From NCBI RefSeq assembly GCF_910594005.1, contig NC_057848.1:52593616-52657615 (forward strand): a stretch of DNA of 64,000 nucleotides, read 5' to 3'. Positions 12,401 to 21,379 of the stretch are shown here, piece by piece (the first letter of the stretch is position 1; the number at the start of each line of letters is the position of its first letter). A program made the position numbers and the translations under genes. This DNA is from Cervus elaphus (taxonomy: Eukaryota; Chordata; Mammalia; Artiodactyla; Cervidae). Under the pieces are notes generated by a model that searched no databases, was not told the DNA's origin, and saw only the letters and a program-made list of their open reading frames with translations.

Positions 12401-15400
12401 GGCCTCTCTCAAAGCTATGAGCCTGGAAGAGGTAAGTGTGCTGAGCCCTTTGATCCACCCAGGCATGCTCTGTTTCTCCCGGCATTTGCCATCAATCCTA
12501 GGGGTCACTGTAAATGCCATTCGTTGTAGGTAAAGATGCGCCGAGCAGAGCTTCAAAGGGCCCGGGCCCTGCAGTCCTACTATGAGGCCAGGGCTCGAAG
12601 AGAGAAGAGAATCAAAAGCAAAAAGTAAGGAAGCCCCTGTGAACCAGCCTTGGGTTCCATGGGAAAGTGGCATGGCTAACCACAAGTCCTTAGGAGAGAA
12701 CTTTTCCCATGGCAGCTGTGGGGTCCTGTAGGAAAAGTCCCAAAGAGGGGTGACTGGCCTCTTTTTTCCTCAAACCAACCTCAGAGAGTTTTGCCCACTT
12801 CAGCAGTGCCTGCTCCTCTGGCTTTGGCTTCCCATCTTGGATTTGCTAAAAACAGGACTGTTAAATAAATAAATAAACAAACAAACAAACAGGACTGTTC
12901 AGTTACTTTCACTGCTTTCCAGGGCATCACGGAGTGGTTCTGCTGAATGAGCTGTGACTTCAACAGCTGTGAGGCCAATAGGGCTTCCTTCCTGCTTTTT
13001 TTGCCTTTTGGGATCATGTTCTGCTCTTCCCTTGTGTTTGTGCTCTAGAAGTGGAGGGGACTCATTTGTGGAGGTCTGCCCCTGGGGGCTGCAGGGACTG
13101 AGGGTCCCACCAAGCCTCGCAGGTCTCCAGCCGGCTCCCTGAAGTCAGCTAGCTCCGTGACGTCCAGTCCATCCCTGGCACTAGAAGACCCCTCGTGTGG
13201 TGGGGGCGCTTACATGTGTGGTTCAGCTCTATTTCTTCCTTCATGCCTCTCTCACCCTATAGGTATCACAGAATTCTGAAGAAAGGAAAGGCCAAGCAAG
13301 CCTTAAAAGAGTTTGAGAAGCTGCAGAAGGTCAATCCTGCTGTGGCACTGGAAGAACTGAAAAAACTTGACAAAGCCAGAATGATGGTGAGGCTGCCTCT
13401 GGCCCCCAACCCTTGAACCTGCTTTCCCTAGAAAGCAATAAGGAGCTCACTGTGCCCTTTCTTTCCAGGAGCGAATGAGCCTTAAGCACCAGAACAGTGG
13501 GAAATGGGCAAAATCAAAGGCAATTATGGCCAAATATGACCTGGAGGTAAGACACCATCAGGGTGAAAGATATGGAATTGGAGGGAAGAAAGGCAAAGCA
13601 GTCCATAAGGATGCTAGCAGAAGCAGAGTTGGGAAAAAAACCATGTGGATGAATGGAAAACCAGGAATCTAAAAAGGCATGAGAAAATTTCTAAGGCAGA
13701 GAGGAAAATGACCAGAAACAAGGTGGAAAAGGAGAGATGAAAGGGAAACAGCACCAAAGGCAAGTCCAGTTAAAGAAGAGAGGAGTTGTGTGTTTAAAAA
13801 AAAAAATAAACACTTGTTTCACATGTCGATTCCTTGAGAACAAAGAATTTGTCTTCCATTTTGTTCCATACCTGTTAACACAATGGTGTATAAGCAGTTT
13901 AAATGGTAGGTACCAGGAAGATTGAGAGGAGGCAGCTCTGAGGAGTGGACTGGGAGAGGTGTGACTGCGGTCACTAATGACAGGCGCTCGTGCTATGCCT
14001 TTCCCCCAGGCTCGCCAGGCTATGCAGGAACAGCTGGCCAGGAACAAAGAGCTGACGCAGAAGGTCCGGGCGGCCTCTGAGAGTGAGGAAGAGGAGGAAG
14101 GCCAGGAGGAAGAGGAAGAACCTCTTGTCCCTGACATGGTGAATGGGGTGCAGATAAAGGCAAATGGACTGAACCCCTGGATGTTGCGGAATCACTTCAG
14201 TGATGCCAAAGAGGCTGAGGTCCAGAAAGACCTGGAAGATCCTGCTGAGCCTGAAGCCCAGGAGACTTCTGAAAGTGAGGAAGAAAGAGCAGTGGTGGAA
14301 GAAGAAACTCTCTTGAAAGAATTTGAGGAACGGCGATCACTTAGACAGAAGTCTGAGCTCAACCACGTGGCGGAGCCAGTGCACAGGCCTGTAAAAAAGG
14401 GTGAGCAGTGGTACACCACAGGGGGGGCTGCCTGATGCTGTTGCTCTTGGCCAAAGAGGAAAACTGTGCCCGCCCACCCGCTGCAGAGATTAGGCTCTAG
14501 GGCCTTTCAAGAGAGTGCCATGGGTCCCTGAAGAGAAAATATATTCATTATGACCGTTTTTCTTCAAAGGCATTTCATAAGCGGGCATCCGCATGGCTCT
14601 AGAGTGTGTGTTCAGTCTTCAGAAAGACAGAAGTACCCCATCCTTGAAGGAGGGGCGGGAGTTAACATCACTGGGACCTGCAAGCCAGAGAGCGGTGCAT
14701 GTGGTGGGCTGGCAAATCTGAAAATCGTTCACACCCACAGATGCAAAGGTGTATTTTGAGATATTATGAAATGTCTTCAGATCATCACTGCAGTTGTCTG
14801 CTTTGTTCGGGGAGGAGGAGTGGCATTCTTAGCACTCTGTTAACGCTGGTTGATAGTTGATGTGGGGTGCGACTTTCTTGATAGGAGTGAATGACTGACT
14901 ACAAGGTACAGGGTAAATTAGAATTGTTACCCCATGCTCAGACTCGATTTGCATATTATATATATTAGCAACCTTGGCACCCTTGAGGCAGGTTGGAGTT
15001 CCCATTCTGGGGACAAAGCAGGGCGTTATAAAGCCTGCTCAGGAAACTAACTGCACTCAGTAATCACCTGGTCTGGTCAGATTCTCTGGTCCAATTATAT
15101 TTCCTGTAAGAATAATGAATGCATTTACATGACAACAAGATTCTGTTTTTCCATGGCTTAAAAAAATTTTTTTAAGCTGTTGTTTAGAATGTATTAGGGG
15201 ACCTTTACTTGAGGTTTTCAGCTAAAGACTTCCAAGGTTAGTATTTATAAGCAGCCACTTCCAAGAGGATTGTAGAAAGCACTAGCCACAGGCCAGGATG
15301 GTTCCTCCCAGACCCCTCAAAAACTGCCTGTCTAGTGAAATATATCACACAGTTGGTTGTGGAATGAAAGGTAGATAAGAGACGTGGGTTCGATCCTTGG

Positions 15401-18400
15401 GTCAGGGAGATCTGGAGAAGGACATGGCAACCCACTCCAGTATTCTTGCCTAGAGAATCCCACAGACAGAGGAGCCTGGCAGGCTACAGGCCATGGGGTT
15501 GCAAAGAGTCTGATACGACTGAAGCAACTTAGCACATACAGATGATAAATATGAAAGATCTCAAACCTTTGGGGAAATAGTATCCTAAAATAGTGGGAAG
15601 GCATGGACCCCAAACAAAATGAGCAAGGAAAGTTGATCCTTGACAGTAAACACACACATCCTCAGGCCAGATCTTAAGTAGCTTGCGCCATTGACTTCAA
15701 GCCAGAGTTAGAGAGAAGGATGAACTTGGGAATGGGAGTGACTTGAGTCAACGCAGGGTACAGTCTAGAAGCATGTCACGGCCATGTCTCCCCCGGGGCT
15801 CTCAGACTAGTGGTGTTTGCTCTGCTCAGATGGCCCTGGTGGCTGGAAAGTGCGAGCTACTTGACTGCCACAGCAGGTTGTGAGATGCTGCTTTAAGGTA
15901 AAACAATGCTGGATTCAGTTTTTACAAGTAGAAGATTACAGTGTAAATTACAAATAGGACGTCACAGTTTTTAGAAATTAAAAAAGAGAAATTACAAATA
16001 ATGTTGTGTTGGCCAAATAGTTCCTTCGGGTTTTTCCCTCCTGATCTCAGAAAAATCTGAGCGTTTTGGCCAACTCAATAAATGACAACGAAGTTGCTTT
16101 TAGAAGCCAGTTGCTAAAACAGCTTTTTTAATAAAAATGTGGAATTTGGAGCGATCCTCCCAAGTAGATAGAGCCTGCTCTCTGGGCAAATTAAGCCATG
16201 GCTCCACTTATACAGAGTCACTGGCAAAGCTGGGAACAGGACCCAGAACACCTGCTTCCTAGAGTGCTGCTTTTAACTCCTACTAAACTCCATTGCCTGT
16301 GACTTGACAGGTAGTGAAATCACCAGGAGATCCAACGAATGGCATCTTCTCTTGCCCATTTGTTGTCATTAGCCTGTCTCCCCTGGTGCCCCATGCCCAG
16401 CAAGAGGTCAATAAATGCTGGTGAGACACCACCCACCCTACTTTTCTGACACCTTTCATTGCTTCCCCCAGATCCTAGCAGCCAGGAGGTGCTGTCCGAA
16501 TTGAGGGCACTGTCTCAGAAGCTCATCACGGAGAACCATCAGTCAGGGAAGCAAGAACTGAGTTCAGCGAGGACAGCTCAGAGAGAGGAACCTGCCAGGG
16601 AGGAAGAGGAGCCCATGTTGCTGCAGAGGCCAGAGAGAGCTCAGACTCTGGACGAGCTGGAGGAGCTGGGCAGAGAAGGGTGTGTGGAAAACAAGGAGCT
16701 TCCCAGAACTGCAGTGGAAGGGCTGCAGTTGGAGAAGAATCTAAGTAATCATATTGGCGCCCCCAAGGAGAAGAAAAGGAAGGAACAAATGATTGATCTC
16801 CAGAACCTCCTAACCACAAAATCGCCTTCCGTGAAGTCCTTGGCAGTTCCTACGACTGTACAGGAGTTGGTGAGCAGAGCCGGGGTCGTGGGGGGCGGGA
16901 ATCAGAGCTGGCGTGGAAGGTGTCCTTCCTGCGCGAGCAATAGAATCAGAAGTTTTGTGCTGGGGGCACATGGCGGTAGTTGAGAGGTCCGGAATAGTAC
17001 TGCCCAGGCTGGTCCCAGCGACAGCTTCATAGATGCAAATACGTAAGTGCCGCTGAGACTCCCTCATCTTAAATTCTGAGCCACCACATCCTCCCTGGGG
17101 TGACTCTAAAGCCCTCAGAGGACAGAGGGACTCACTCAAAGCTCTGGCCAGATGCCAAGCAGGACAACTCAAAGGTGAGTGAGTCAGTGAGCTGCTGACG
17201 GTGTTTTGCTCTACTCAATGGGATCTCAAATGGTCTGGGGTTCCCTGATTAAGTCATTGAAACTGCTCAAGTGAGGAGCCCCGGTCTTTTCAGGGATATA
17301 AACTGAAGGACTCCCACATTCTGGCCAGGCCCACTTGGAGCTCCCCCTCCTGATGCTGACTGGTTCCTTCCTCCACCCTACAGCTTCCTTCTTGAAAGTT
17401 TTAAATTGTGTCCAAATTGTGTCCTATGATAATGAGCTAGGGATATTTACCCTAGAGAGAAGATCAGAGCTTGGTTGGCTGCTGATGAGTTTGTAGTGCA
17501 AGACCATCGTTGTTCTGCACTTCCCCCTAGAGGGCGCTAAAATGTCACAACCCAACCATCTTGCCACAAACCTCGGCTCAGGAGGCAAGACCTAACTGTT
17601 GTTTCTTCCCAGGAAGATGAAGGAGAGAGAGATCAAAGGCAGATGATAAAGGAAGCTTTTGCTGGGGATGATGTCATCAGAGACTTCTTGAAAGAGAAGA
17701 GGGAAGCTGTGGAGGCGAGTAAGCCAAAGGACTTGGACCTGACTCTGCCTGGCTGGGGCGAATGGGGTGGTATGGGCCTGAAGCCCAGTGCCAAGAAGAG
17801 ACGCCGGTAAGAACAGGAAAGAAAGTCAGAAGGGCACCAGGTTCTCCCACTTCACCCTCACGTGTCCTCTCTGCCCTTTTGACTAAGTCCTTAATGCTGT
17901 TAGTCAGACACCCTGCTGTTCTGCTTTCCAGGTTTCTCATTAAAGCCCCTGAGGGTCCTCCAAGGAAAGACAAGAATTTGCCAAATGTGATTATCAATGA
18001 GAAGCGGAACATCCATGCAGCAGCTCATCAGGTGAGGGATAGAGAGCAATTTAGCAGCCTCCTCTTCCGCTGCCTGGCTCTGCTCCTTGGGAGGAGTGTC
18101 CTACTGCTCTGTGGTCAAGAGGGGTGTGTGATCTTGACCACAGATCAGATCTATTCTTGTTTTCACTGACTCTGAGATGAATAATTCCCCAGATTGACTC
18201 CGCTGTTTTAATTACTGGGTGGGTGGGTTAAAATTGAATCTTTGCAACATTGGTGAGGCCCCCAAATTTGCATTTTCAGCCAGTACCCCAGAAAATGCTG
18301 ATGCAAATGGGTCTCACAAAACTAACAGTTGCCATTCTTCAGGCTTGTGCTTATAATCCAGGTAATGTTTGGAGGCTATAGGTTTAACCTACGTCCTAAG

Positions 18401-19877
18401 AAAAATGAAGACCAACTTGTTCAGGACAGTGAAAGGATGTAAAATTGTATCATATGATAATGAGCTAGGGATGTTTACCCAAGAGAAGAGCAAACGAGCA
18501 CAATCATGGCCTTCAACTCTATTGAAGGCTTTCGTGTGGAGTGCAGCCACATAACATAGAAGTTAGAGGAAAAGTAAGATTCCCATTCAAGGAAAAACTT
18601 TCTGCTGGTCCAAAGAGAGAAAGGGTTGCTCTGGGGGTGTGAGCATACATAGAGGGGACTTGGGAATGAGATGGGACTCAGTGACCTTTATGTTCCCTTC
18701 AGTTCTGAAAATCTATGACCCCGTGATCATCTATGACCATCTACCCTAGTCAGTTTAATATTGAAATAAGTTGTATTTTTCATTCTAAAGAGGGGGGAGC
18801 TATTTAATAGGTACAGAAGAGAGGAGAAAAATATGATTTCAATAATACTCTGTCAACCCCACTAAGACCCTCCCTTAACCTAAAGAATCTGTGTCCTTCA
18901 CTACCACCAGGACCGCCTAGCAGTACTCAAGCTTCTCTTTGAGTGTTCCATTGAGTATCTCCAGAGACTACTGATTGTAACTTCCCCGTTTTTCTGCTTA
19001 TGTCTTTTTCCTCCTCTTTGGCCTTTGGGGAAGCACTTAAAGATTATTTAAGTCTGAAACCAGCACTTTGGTGGAGTGCAAAAGAGTCCTGGGCAAAGAA
19101 ATGAGACTTGGGAAGAGCATGAAGCTGAGTGTAGTAGCCTGGTGGAGTTCAGGATTTGGGAGTAAATCTTTGGGTTCCTTAAAACATCAATGCTATGAAT
19201 CAAGGGGAGGAGAAGGAGGGGGATGAAGAGGCAGGAGAGGCGCAGATACATCAGTACTTAGATGTCTGTCGGTCACAGTGCTATATAGGAAGACCCGCTG
19301 GGGGCCAGCAACCCTGAAGCTAATTAGTGTTCCTCTTGCCACAGGGACCTTGTCGGGATGGTTTTTCATCCCTCCATTGTTGGGCAAGCCTGGGGGAAGG
19401 GAGTTTCTGATCCCACTTAGGCCCCTCCCAAATGTCATCAAGCAGCTTGGCACTCCTAAAGTTGGATGGGTGCAAGGGCATACCTAGCTCCACTCACCAC
19501 AGCCATCATGTAGGACTGAGGCTTATGTGCTAAAACTACCTGGCCAGGTGCCATTAGAGTTTACAGCCTTGGCTCAGGCCAAGTCACTCTGCCTTCCTTT
19601 CCAGGTGCAGGTGCTTCCGCATCCATTCACACACCATCAACAATTTGAGAGGACCATCCAGACCCCCATAGGATCTACATGGAACACCCAGAGGGCCTTC
19701 CAAAAGCTGACCATGCCCAAGGTTGTCACCAAACCAGGCCACATCATTAAGCCTATCAAAGCAGAGGATGTGGGCTACCGATCTTCCTCAAGGTCGGACC
19801 TTTCTGTCGTACAGAGGAATCCAAAACGACTCTCCATACGTCACAAAAAACATCTGGAGAATAACTGTGTGGATTGA
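3390..19877 (+). CDS. UTP14A: UTP14A, U3 snoRNP / small-subunit processome protein (15 coding exons, 770 aa)
   Basis: Joined CDS: 3390-3415, 4333-4411, 5241-5311, 5791-5855, 7299-7441, 7743-7898, 12312-12431, 12530-12624, 13263-13386, 13469-13546, 14010-14400, 16472-16869, 17613-17806, 17932-18031, 19605-19877. The lengths add to 2313 nt with no internal stop, giving 770 residues (human UTP14A has 771). Every intron is GT-AG. Visible protein features are an acidic run at residues 342-356, a second Glu-rich part in exon 12, the family signature PGWGEWGG at 628-635, a basic nuclear-signal-like cluster KKRRR at 643-647, and a conserved C-terminal block from RFLIKAPEGPP onward. Utp14 proteins act in the nucleolus in the U3-containing 90S/SSU processome; the yeast homologue binds and stimulates the DEAH helicase Dhr1, needed for 18S rRNA maturation. 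The introns rule out the intronless UTP14C-type retrocopy. The start gives MSANQAAES, like the human N terminus. No frameshift or missing block is seen. Confidence 0.97.
3680..3688 (+). promoter_or_regulatory. UTP14A: Canonical E-box TCACGTGAC in UTP14A intron 1
   Basis: TCACGTGAC contains the CACGTG core bound by MYC/MAX, USF and TFE-family factors. It lies about 290 nt downstream of the ATG inside the promoter island. Intronic or proximal CACGTG boxes are common in ribosome-biogenesis genes driven by MYC, so a growth-control role is plausible but inferred. Confidence 0.5.
4333..4411 (+). CDS. UTP14A: UTP14A coding exon 2
   Basis: Residues 9-35 (SNLLALNQQKELEDLPRDYP and onward, ending SEDE). 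Acceptor CTCCTTTAG, donor GATGAA|GTGAGT. It ends on a codon boundary. Confidence 0.95.
5241..5311 (+). CDS. UTP14A: UTP14A coding exon 3
   Basis: Residues 36-58 (GDNDGERKHQKLLESISSLN and onward). Acceptor CTGTTTCCAG, donor GATAG|GTAGCA; the donor has a weak +4 to +6 tail. It leaves two bases of codon 59. Confidence 0.94.
5791..5855 (+). CDS. UTP14A: UTP14A coding exon 4
   Basis: Residues 59-80 (RQKLAERSEASLKVSEFSVS and onward). Acceptor TTAATTTTAG, donor GAAG|GTAAGT. One base of codon 81 is left at the donor. Confidence 0.95.
6340..7080 (+). repeat. Old mammalian interspersed repeat, split by a SINE (UTP14A intron 4)
   Basis: Phrases such as 'gtgttccaggcgagggggcagc', 'cagtgtggctgga', 'gggagccattggaggactttctgcag' and 'actggctgctgtgtgaagaatgaattgcagtggg' follow the order of a familiar old mammalian repeat. 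I do not assign its family. The Bov-tA copy at 6755-6951 interrupts it. Confidence 0.55.
6755..6951 (-). mobile_element. Bov-tA SINE, minus strand (intron 4)
   Basis: Reverse-strand Bov-tA: it starts with the reversed GACTCTTAGTGACT-type end, passes through 'ggaatactggagtag' and 'ccaggggatcttcc', and ends with the reversed tRNA-like head 'tgcaggcagattctttaccc'. Confidence 0.93.
7299..7441 (+). CDS. UTP14A: UTP14A coding exon 5
   Basis: Residues 81-128, containing EKLVVSDLLEPVKTSS and the lysine-rich KKQLNRVKSKKTVELPL. Acceptor TTTCTACAG, donor GAGCGG|GTAAGT. It ends on a codon boundary. Confidence 0.96.
7743..7898 (+). CDS. UTP14A: UTP14A coding exon 6
   Basis: Residues 129-180, including REVAFNKSSQILSKWDPVVL and the conserved NRQAEQLVFPL. 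Acceptor CTGTTTCAG, donor TGGAAG|GTTAGT. Both ends are in phase 0, so skipping this 156-nt exon would keep the frame. Confidence 0.96.
8089..8310 (-). mobile_element. Bov-tA SINE, minus strand (intron 6)
   Basis: A near full-length copy with 'tgtctgactctgccgcccc', 'caatactggagcagg', 'ggatcttcccaacccaggg' and the reversed head 'cagattctttaccacc'. It ends against a run of 12 C at 8310-8321. The short frames that overlap it on both strands are SINE translations, not genes. Confidence 0.93.
10780..11240 (+). repeat. L2 LINE 3-prime region (UTP14A intron 6)
   Basis: The order 'ctgcttaaaatccttcaaaagg', 'tatgagctctatgaggacagg', 'cacaagtgcctggaatgtag' and 'caataagtgtttgtaaattg' is typical of an L2 3-prime end, heavily diverged. 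Confidence 0.7.
12312..12431 (+). CDS. UTP14A: UTP14A coding exon 7
   Basis: Residues 181-220 (AGTPLEQEIFNLLHKNKQPV to SLEE). Acceptor ACCTCCTTAAG, donor GAAGAG|GTAAGT. It follows the longest intron (about 4.4 kb) and precedes one of only 98 nt. Confidence 0.96.
12530..12624 (+). CDS. UTP14A: UTP14A coding exon 8
   Basis: Residues 221-251 (VKMRRAELQRARALQSYYEA and onward). The acceptor is TTGTAG and the exon itself starts GTAAAG, which resembles a splice donor. I chose this start because the family keeps a residue plus Lys before MRRAELQ. Donor is AAAA|GTAAGG. The exon is 95 nt, so skipping it would shift the frame. Confidence 0.94.
12850..12899. repeat. Direct repeats flanking an (AAAT)n(AAAC)n tract (intron 8)
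   Basis: The 13-mer aaacaggactgtt occurs at 12850-12862 and 12887-12899. Between them lies only a 24-nt A-rich tract of AAAT units followed by AAAC units. This is the layout of a target-site duplication around a retroposon tail with no element body. Confidence 0.6.
13263..13386 (+). CDS. UTP14A: UTP14A coding exon 9
   Basis: Residues 252-293 (KYHRILKKGKAKQALKEFEK and onward to ARMM), a highly basic, helical segment. Acceptor CACCCTATAG, donor ATGATG|GTGAGG. Confidence 0.96.
13469..13546 (+). CDS. UTP14A: UTP14A coding exon 10
   Basis: Residues 294-319 (ERMSLKHQNSGKWAKSKAIM and onward), one of the most conserved Utp14 segments. Acceptor CTTTCCAG, donor CTGGAG|GTAAGA. The preceding intron is only 82 nt (13387-13468), near the lower working limit for mammalian introns. 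Confidence 0.96.
14010..14400 (+). CDS. UTP14A: UTP14A coding exon 11
   Basis: Residues 320-449, with ARQAMQEQLARNKELTQK followed by the acidic run ESEEEEEGQEEEEEP. The Ser/Glu context resembles casein kinase 2 substrates. Acceptor TTCCCCCAG, donor AAAAAGG|GTGAGC. The middle of this exon is the least conserved part of the protein. Confidence 0.95.
15378..15540 (+). mobile_element. Bov-tA SINE, 5-prime truncated (intron 11)
   Basis: It begins inside the B-box area (gtgggttcgatccttggg) and runs through 'ccactccagtattcttgcc' to 'gatacgactgaagcaactta'. The tRNA-like head is missing. Confidence 0.92.
16004..16078 (+). mobile_element. Short mariner-derived MITE (intron 11)
   Basis: The 75-bp unit has inverted ends ttgtgttggcc (16004-16014) and ggccaactcaa (16068-16078), 10 of 11 paired, followed by TA. 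The left end also carries 'agttccttcgggttttt', close to the bovid mariner terminal repeat. No transposase remains, so this is an internally deleted copy. Confidence 0.72.
16472..16869 (+). CDS. UTP14A: UTP14A coding exon 12
   Basis: Residues 450-582 (DPSSQEVLSELRALSQKL and onward), including EEPAREEEEPMLLQRPERAQ, the basic KEKKRKEQMIDLQNLLT and the end VPTTVQEL. Acceptor GCTTCCCCCAG, donor GAGTTG|GTGAGC. It is the longest coding exon. Confidence 0.95.
17381..17480 (+). repeat. Copy A of an old repeat (intron 12)
   Basis: It shares 'atgataatgagctagggat' and flanking words with copy B at 18395-18725. Both lie on the + strand about 1 kb apart and diverge outside the shared core, as expected for independent insertions of one old family. 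Family not assigned. Confidence 0.55.
17521..17539 (+). promoter_or_regulatory. Candidate CTCF site (intron 12)
   Basis: The string ttccccctagagggcgcta keeps the AG-x-GGGCGCTA half of the CTCF core motif with one mismatch (A in place of G), and the C-rich left half in part. Single sequence only; a position-weight score is needed. Confidence 0.4.
17613..17806 (+). CDS. UTP14A: UTP14A coding exon 13
   Basis: Residues 583-646, with the core family block IKEAFAGDDVIRDFLKEKR, the PGWGEWGG signature (628-635) and the start of the basic KKRRR cluster. Acceptor TTTCTTCCCAG, donor CGCCG|GTAAGA. Confidence 0.97.
17932..18031 (+). CDS. UTP14A: UTP14A coding exon 14
   Basis: Residues 647-680 (RFLIKAPEGPPRKDKNLPNV and onward to HAAAHQ). 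Acceptor CTTTCCAG, donor CATCAG|GTGAGG. Confidence 0.97.
18395..18725 (+). repeat. Copy B of an old repeat (intron 14)
   Basis: Same family as 17381-17480 but longer. It ends 'cttcagttctgaaaatctatgac', a tail also echoed near 44540-44600. Family not assigned. Confidence 0.55.
19605..19877 (+). CDS. UTP14A: UTP14A coding exon 15 with stop
   Basis: Residues 681-770, with PFTHHQQFERTIQTPIGSTW, the KVVTKPGHIIKPI block and the end NNCVD, then TGA. Acceptor CCTTTCCAG at 19604. A second AG six bases later (after GTGCAG) could give a form lacking two residues (Val-Gln). The first site matches the family's usual HQV-x-VLP spacing. Confidence 0.96.
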   Translation: MQVLPHPFTHHQQFERTIQTPIGSTWNTQRAFQKLTMPKVVTKPGHIIKPIKAEDVGYRSSSRSDLSVVQRNPKRLSIRHKKHLENNCVD

Positions 19878-20016
19878 ATTGCTGAAGTAGTGACACCTTG
19901 GTGCCGGGAACCAATAGCCCCAACTGTTCCTCCACTGGCCTGGTTTTACTTGGAGCTGCAAGATGATTCCAAAACAAGCTTAGCACACCGTGGGTGTAGT
20001 TAAGCCATGTTTTAGA

Positions 20017-20022
20017 AATAAA
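20017..20022 (+). terminator. UTP14A: UTP14A poly(A) signal AATAAA
   Basis: Canonical AATAAA 140 nt after the stop codon. Cleavage is expected about 15-30 nt later, so the 3-prime UTR is only about 160 nt. Confidence 0.82.
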
Positions 20023-20270
20023 GGCATTTTTATCTATTTAACTGGAATGTTTACTATGTTGTTATTTTCTTACCAAGGACTAAGTTGTCCTAAATGGGAC
20101 TGGAGGGAAGTTACCCTAGCCTGTGACCTTAAGTCCATATCAGATATAACTGTAAATAATCAGTTTAAAGAGTCAGAGATAGTAACTAAATATTGTATAT
20201 TCTCAACCTCTGAACCTAGCAGCAGTATGCACAAATCAGGCAATTGGATTCTGTTCTGGGCTAGTCTGGA

Positions 20271-20400
20271 GCTTCCCAGGTGGCGCTAGTGGTAAAGAAC
20301 CCACCTGCCAATGCGAGAGATTTAAGAGACACAAGAGACACAGGTTCAATCCCTGGGTCAGGAAGATTCCCTGGAGGAAGGCATTGCAACCACTCCAGTA
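20271..20400 (+). mobile_element. Bov-tA SINE, 3-prime truncated
   Basis: The head 'gcttcccaggtggcgctagtgg' runs to 'cactccagta' and stops. An extra short repeat, 'aagagacac' twice, interrupts the B-box area. It lies about 230 nt after the UTP14A poly(A) site. Confidence 0.9.
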
Positions 20401-21379
20401 TGGAGGATTTATGTGTGAGCTTCCCGGCTCACAGGTTGCAGTCTAGTGTAGTTAGCACTTTTAGTCTTCCTTTACAGATGAGGTAAATGAGCTTTCAGAA
20501 ATAAAGCTCTATTCCCTTTACTTCCTAATGAAGGGCCAACTCCTCACCATTGTTTATGCTTTATTCAGGCGTTACTTTGCTATATGGCAGTTCATGGTCA
20601 GCTTCTCAGCTCTGAGGAACCTGCCTTTCTTTGGATGAAAATATGTATCAAAAGGGCCCCTGCAGCCAGAGATTCCTAACAAGAAATTGGAGAAACCCCC
20701 TCTGATACAGAAAGGACATAACCACTAGCACAATTCACCTCCTGTCTTGGAGATAGGTCCCCACAGCCTTTTTAGACCTTTTCAACTTTTATGTCACAAC
20801 CTTATGAGAATTCTAAATTATGAACCCTCACCAGAAAAACACAAACACCTACACCATTTTATATACAGCTTCAGGAGCTTTGCAGACATTTGAAATCCTG
20901 GGTTAAAAGTTCTGCTCCTCCACGAATTTTCTTTTGCAATTCCCACCAGCATGGCTCTTTTTTTCGGAGCCCATCACTCCCCAAGTCAGTTTCCACCTCA
21001 ATGGTAACTAGTCACAAAGCCTTTATTTTATAGGTTTAAGATTTCAGTTAGTGACCGAGTAAGCACTGGGACCCTAGACTTAACTCTGAAGCCAAAAGTC
21101 ACGCCACACATGTCTCAAATTCCCAGCGGCAGCTGTGGACCCCGGCTAACACTGCTCATCCTCTCAAGAACCTGCCCGGTGCTAGGAAGGGAACTGAGTA
21201 TGTAGATCGTGTTCAGAGCTCAAGGGGTATTTTTAAATTATCCACTGGTTTGAAATTATCTGCGATCCACTTGCTGGCTGACACTGCCCGTGAGGAGGAA
21301 TGGGGGACCCCTGCCAATTCCTGCCTCTCTTTAAGAGACCTTAACCTTCTCTTGTACTCTTTTGAGCACAAAGCTGCCA

